From contig MU394127.1 of the NCBI GenBank assembly GCA_022578605.1, positions 1-64,000 on the forward strand: 64,000 nt of DNA, in the 5' to 3' direction. How positions within the stretch are numbered: the first letter of the stretch is position 1; every line of letters starts with the position of its first letter. Below the pieces are notes generated by a model. The model was not told where the DNA came from. It ran no database searches and was given only the letters and a program-made list of their open reading frames with translations. Below are positions 62,122 to 64,000 of the stretch, piece by piece. Made by a program: the position numbers and the translations under genes. The stretch is from Camillea tinctor (taxonomy: Eukaryota; Ascomycota; Sordariomycetes; Xylariales; Xylariaceae).

Positions 62122-63482
62122 ATGGATTCTACAACCCCCGAAGCCACTGCCCCTACACCGCCCATAGTATTCCGAGGAGGAAAGAAAAGAAAATTCTACA
62201 GACAACGAGCGGAAACGGATAAGGATAACGAAACCTCGCGACAACATTCCGAGGAGGCGCAAATACAAACTACAGGGACAACCACAACCACAGCACCATT
62301 GCCACCAACACAATCCCCAGTAGCCGAAGCATCGCCATCATCATCAGCAGCACTGCCCATAACAGCTGCCGTCGATGAGAACGCAGAAGAGGAAGGATTA
62401 TCCGTTGCCGAGGTGCTCCGTTTACGAAATGCCCGAAAGTCTAAACTAAGGGGGGGCGTCACTTTCGGCGGATCCGATTCCAACTCTCGAGGCGATGCAC
62501 CCAGCGATGCATACGAAGATGAGCTGAGTCGCATGATACGTGAAGAGGAGAACCGTGCTCTCGATATATCGAATGTCGGAGTAAACAAGCGTTTTGCGCC
62601 GCAGACAGGTCTGGCCGTAGAGATCGTGAACAAACATATGTGAGTCTTTCCCTATTCTACGGCATCCAACCACCCTTTCCCCTTCTCCCCTTTGTGTGCA
62701 GCTGCTGATGGAGCAAGGACGGAATACATAGAAGCCGAGCTGGCCAAACGACATTCTGCCGAATCGTCAGGGCAGGCTGCTTCGCACGGCCAATCATCTA
62801 GCCACTCAGACCCGAACGCTACATCATCTACCAACCATGCAGACCTGAAACTACCAGATAAGCCCAGAGCCTTGTTGGGCAAGCTCATGGAAGTCGATCT
62901 CGGCGAAGAATCGCGCAGCCGCAACCTAGCCAGAACAGACCGCGCTTGGCGGAAGCTCCAGGGCGAAGCCATCGACGAGGAAGAGGAGGAGGACGGAGCA
63001 GCGACATCTTCCAAGAAAGTCAGACTCGGCAAAGACGGCAAGCCTTGGCGACCCAGGAACCGGCGAAATAGCGACGACATCAAGCGAGACCAGATGGTGG
63101 AAGAGCTTCTCCGAGAAAACAGATGTATGTTCAACCCTATAGCCACCAAGCCCACACACGCAAGAGACCATGCTAACCCGCAACCCTCACAGTGGACGTC
63201 TACGACACAGCCGCGCCCGGACCCAGCGATGCTGCCGGCGCAGCCGACGAGGAAGAGGCGGCGGCCGACGACCGTATTGCGGAGCAGTTCCGGCGCGAGT
63301 TCCTCGACGCCATGGCCCAGCGCCACCGGCGGCGCCACACCACCATCGTCAACAAGTACAAGCGGCCCAGCACGCGCAAGACCGAAGACATCCTCAAGGG
63401 GCCGAAGCTCGGCGGCAGCCGCAACACGCGCGCGGCCATGCGGGATATATTGCTGCAGAAGGAGAAGGAGAAGAAGAAATAA
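62122..63482 (+). CDS. tls1: Tls1/C9orf78 (HCA59) family spliceosomal protein
   Basis: Three exons: 62122-62639, 62718-63124, 63193-63482. Introns are 78 nt (GTGAGT..CAAG) and 68 nt (GTATGT..CACAG), both in phase, giving 404 aa. Family marks are FRGGKKRKFYRQR near the start, LSVAEVLRLRNARKSKLRGG, and RFAPQTGLAVEIVNKHM joined across intron 1 to TEYIEAELAKR. The C-terminal exon is charged and ends KEKEKKK. C9orf78 and S. pombe Tls1 associate with Brr2 in the spliceosome and affect splicing of selected pre-mRNAs, including shelterin genes in fission yeast. The first exon has an acidic/Thr-rich disordered insertion. The last exon is much more GC-rich than the first. Confidence 0.87.
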
Positions 63483-64000
63483 AGCAATTAGTGAAGAGAG
63501 ATAAACCTAAGGACGGAATAGGGGTCAGGGATACGGTTGGGAAGAGGGGAATCGAGATGCGGGTGGTGGTCAGTGGTTTGATGGACAGATGGACGGGGGG
63601 TGCTGCGGCGCACAAACACGCACACGAACACATTCTATTTTTTTGCACGTTTGCCACGGATAGAAATAATACCGTGGGTTTCATTACCCAAAGAGCTCAT
63701 GTTTACTGGGGGGGGGATCGTAATCTTTCCCCTTTATTATGGAAGCTTCTTATACAATAACAAATACAAATACCATGCCTACTTCTTCTGAACCTAACTC
63801 TCCTTTCTTTCCATACACGATATCGTGGAGTTTCGAGAGGTTCTCTAGATTCTTTTCTTTATGCTTGATCTGGTGTACACGTTATGTAGCAAATATATGC
63901 ATTAACGTAACGCAAATATCCTACCTATCTTTCTTTGGCCTGCTTTAATTCGACTTTTGTCTCTTCTTCTTCTTCTTTTGGTACTGAGAACTAGGTTATG
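63483..64000. other. 3' flank, no gene seen
   Basis: The remaining 518 bp hold the tls1 3' region and low-complexity T/C runs. No supported gene. Confidence 0.55.

Overview
This window is nuclear DNA from a filamentous ascomycete (Pezizomycotina, probably Sordariomycetes). The evidence is short GT..AG introns (mostly about 48-160 nt) with CTAAC/CTGAT-like branch sites, single-gene transcription units, recognisable fungal orthologues (lumazine synthase, Pwp1, Prp16, a Tls1/C9orf78-family splicing protein, a fungal TRP-like channel), and long gene-free spacers full of microsatellites and TAGGTA/TACCTA-type words. No tRNA, rRNA, CRISPR array or intact transposon was recognised. A 10-N scaffold gap lies at 44481-44490.

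Layout. 1-6.0 kb is gene-free and ends in a long pyrimidine-rich leader before a large disordered conserved protein (6000-8953, +). 10.9-16.2 kb is an accessory-looking island: a multi-exon gene joining acuF-like C2H2 fingers to an apparently complete protein kinase domain (-), placed head to head with a decayed subtilisin (S8) gene (+). Then come lumazine synthase RIB4 (-, 18.0-18.7 kb) and an intronless MutL paralogue (+, 19.7-22.2 kb) whose reading frame is interrupted by an in-frame TAG 81 codons before a second stop. 22.5-29.2 kb is almost empty. A TRP-like membrane channel (+, 29.2-32.8 kb), a PLP trans-sulfuration enzyme (+, 33.9-35.4 kb), a small secreted cysteine-containing protein (-, 35.8-36.6 kb) and a membrane-anchored NodB polysaccharide deacetylase (-, 39.1-39.9 kb) follow. 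Possible relic coding sequence lies at 36.8-38.3 kb (-).

39.9-45.2 kb is spacer with the gap, then an uncharacterised fungal protein (-, 45.2-46.1 kb). The right third is richer in core genes: divergent Pwp1 (-) and Prp16 (+) sharing a 0.4-kb promoter region, a four-exon acylphosphatase (-, 55.9-57.1 kb), a solitary cytochrome P450 (+, 59.3-61.3 kb) and the Tls1/C9orf78 homologue (+, 62.1-63.5 kb).

The genes do not form one pathway. RNA-processing and ribosome-biogenesis housekeeping genes (pwp1, prp16, tls1) cluster loosely on the right. The part most likely to be of unusual interest is the kinase/S8 pair at 10.9-16.2 kb, because these domain types occur as effectors in fungal STAND/NLR-type systems. 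Exon coordinates were derived by hand from frame and splice consensus and are predictions.
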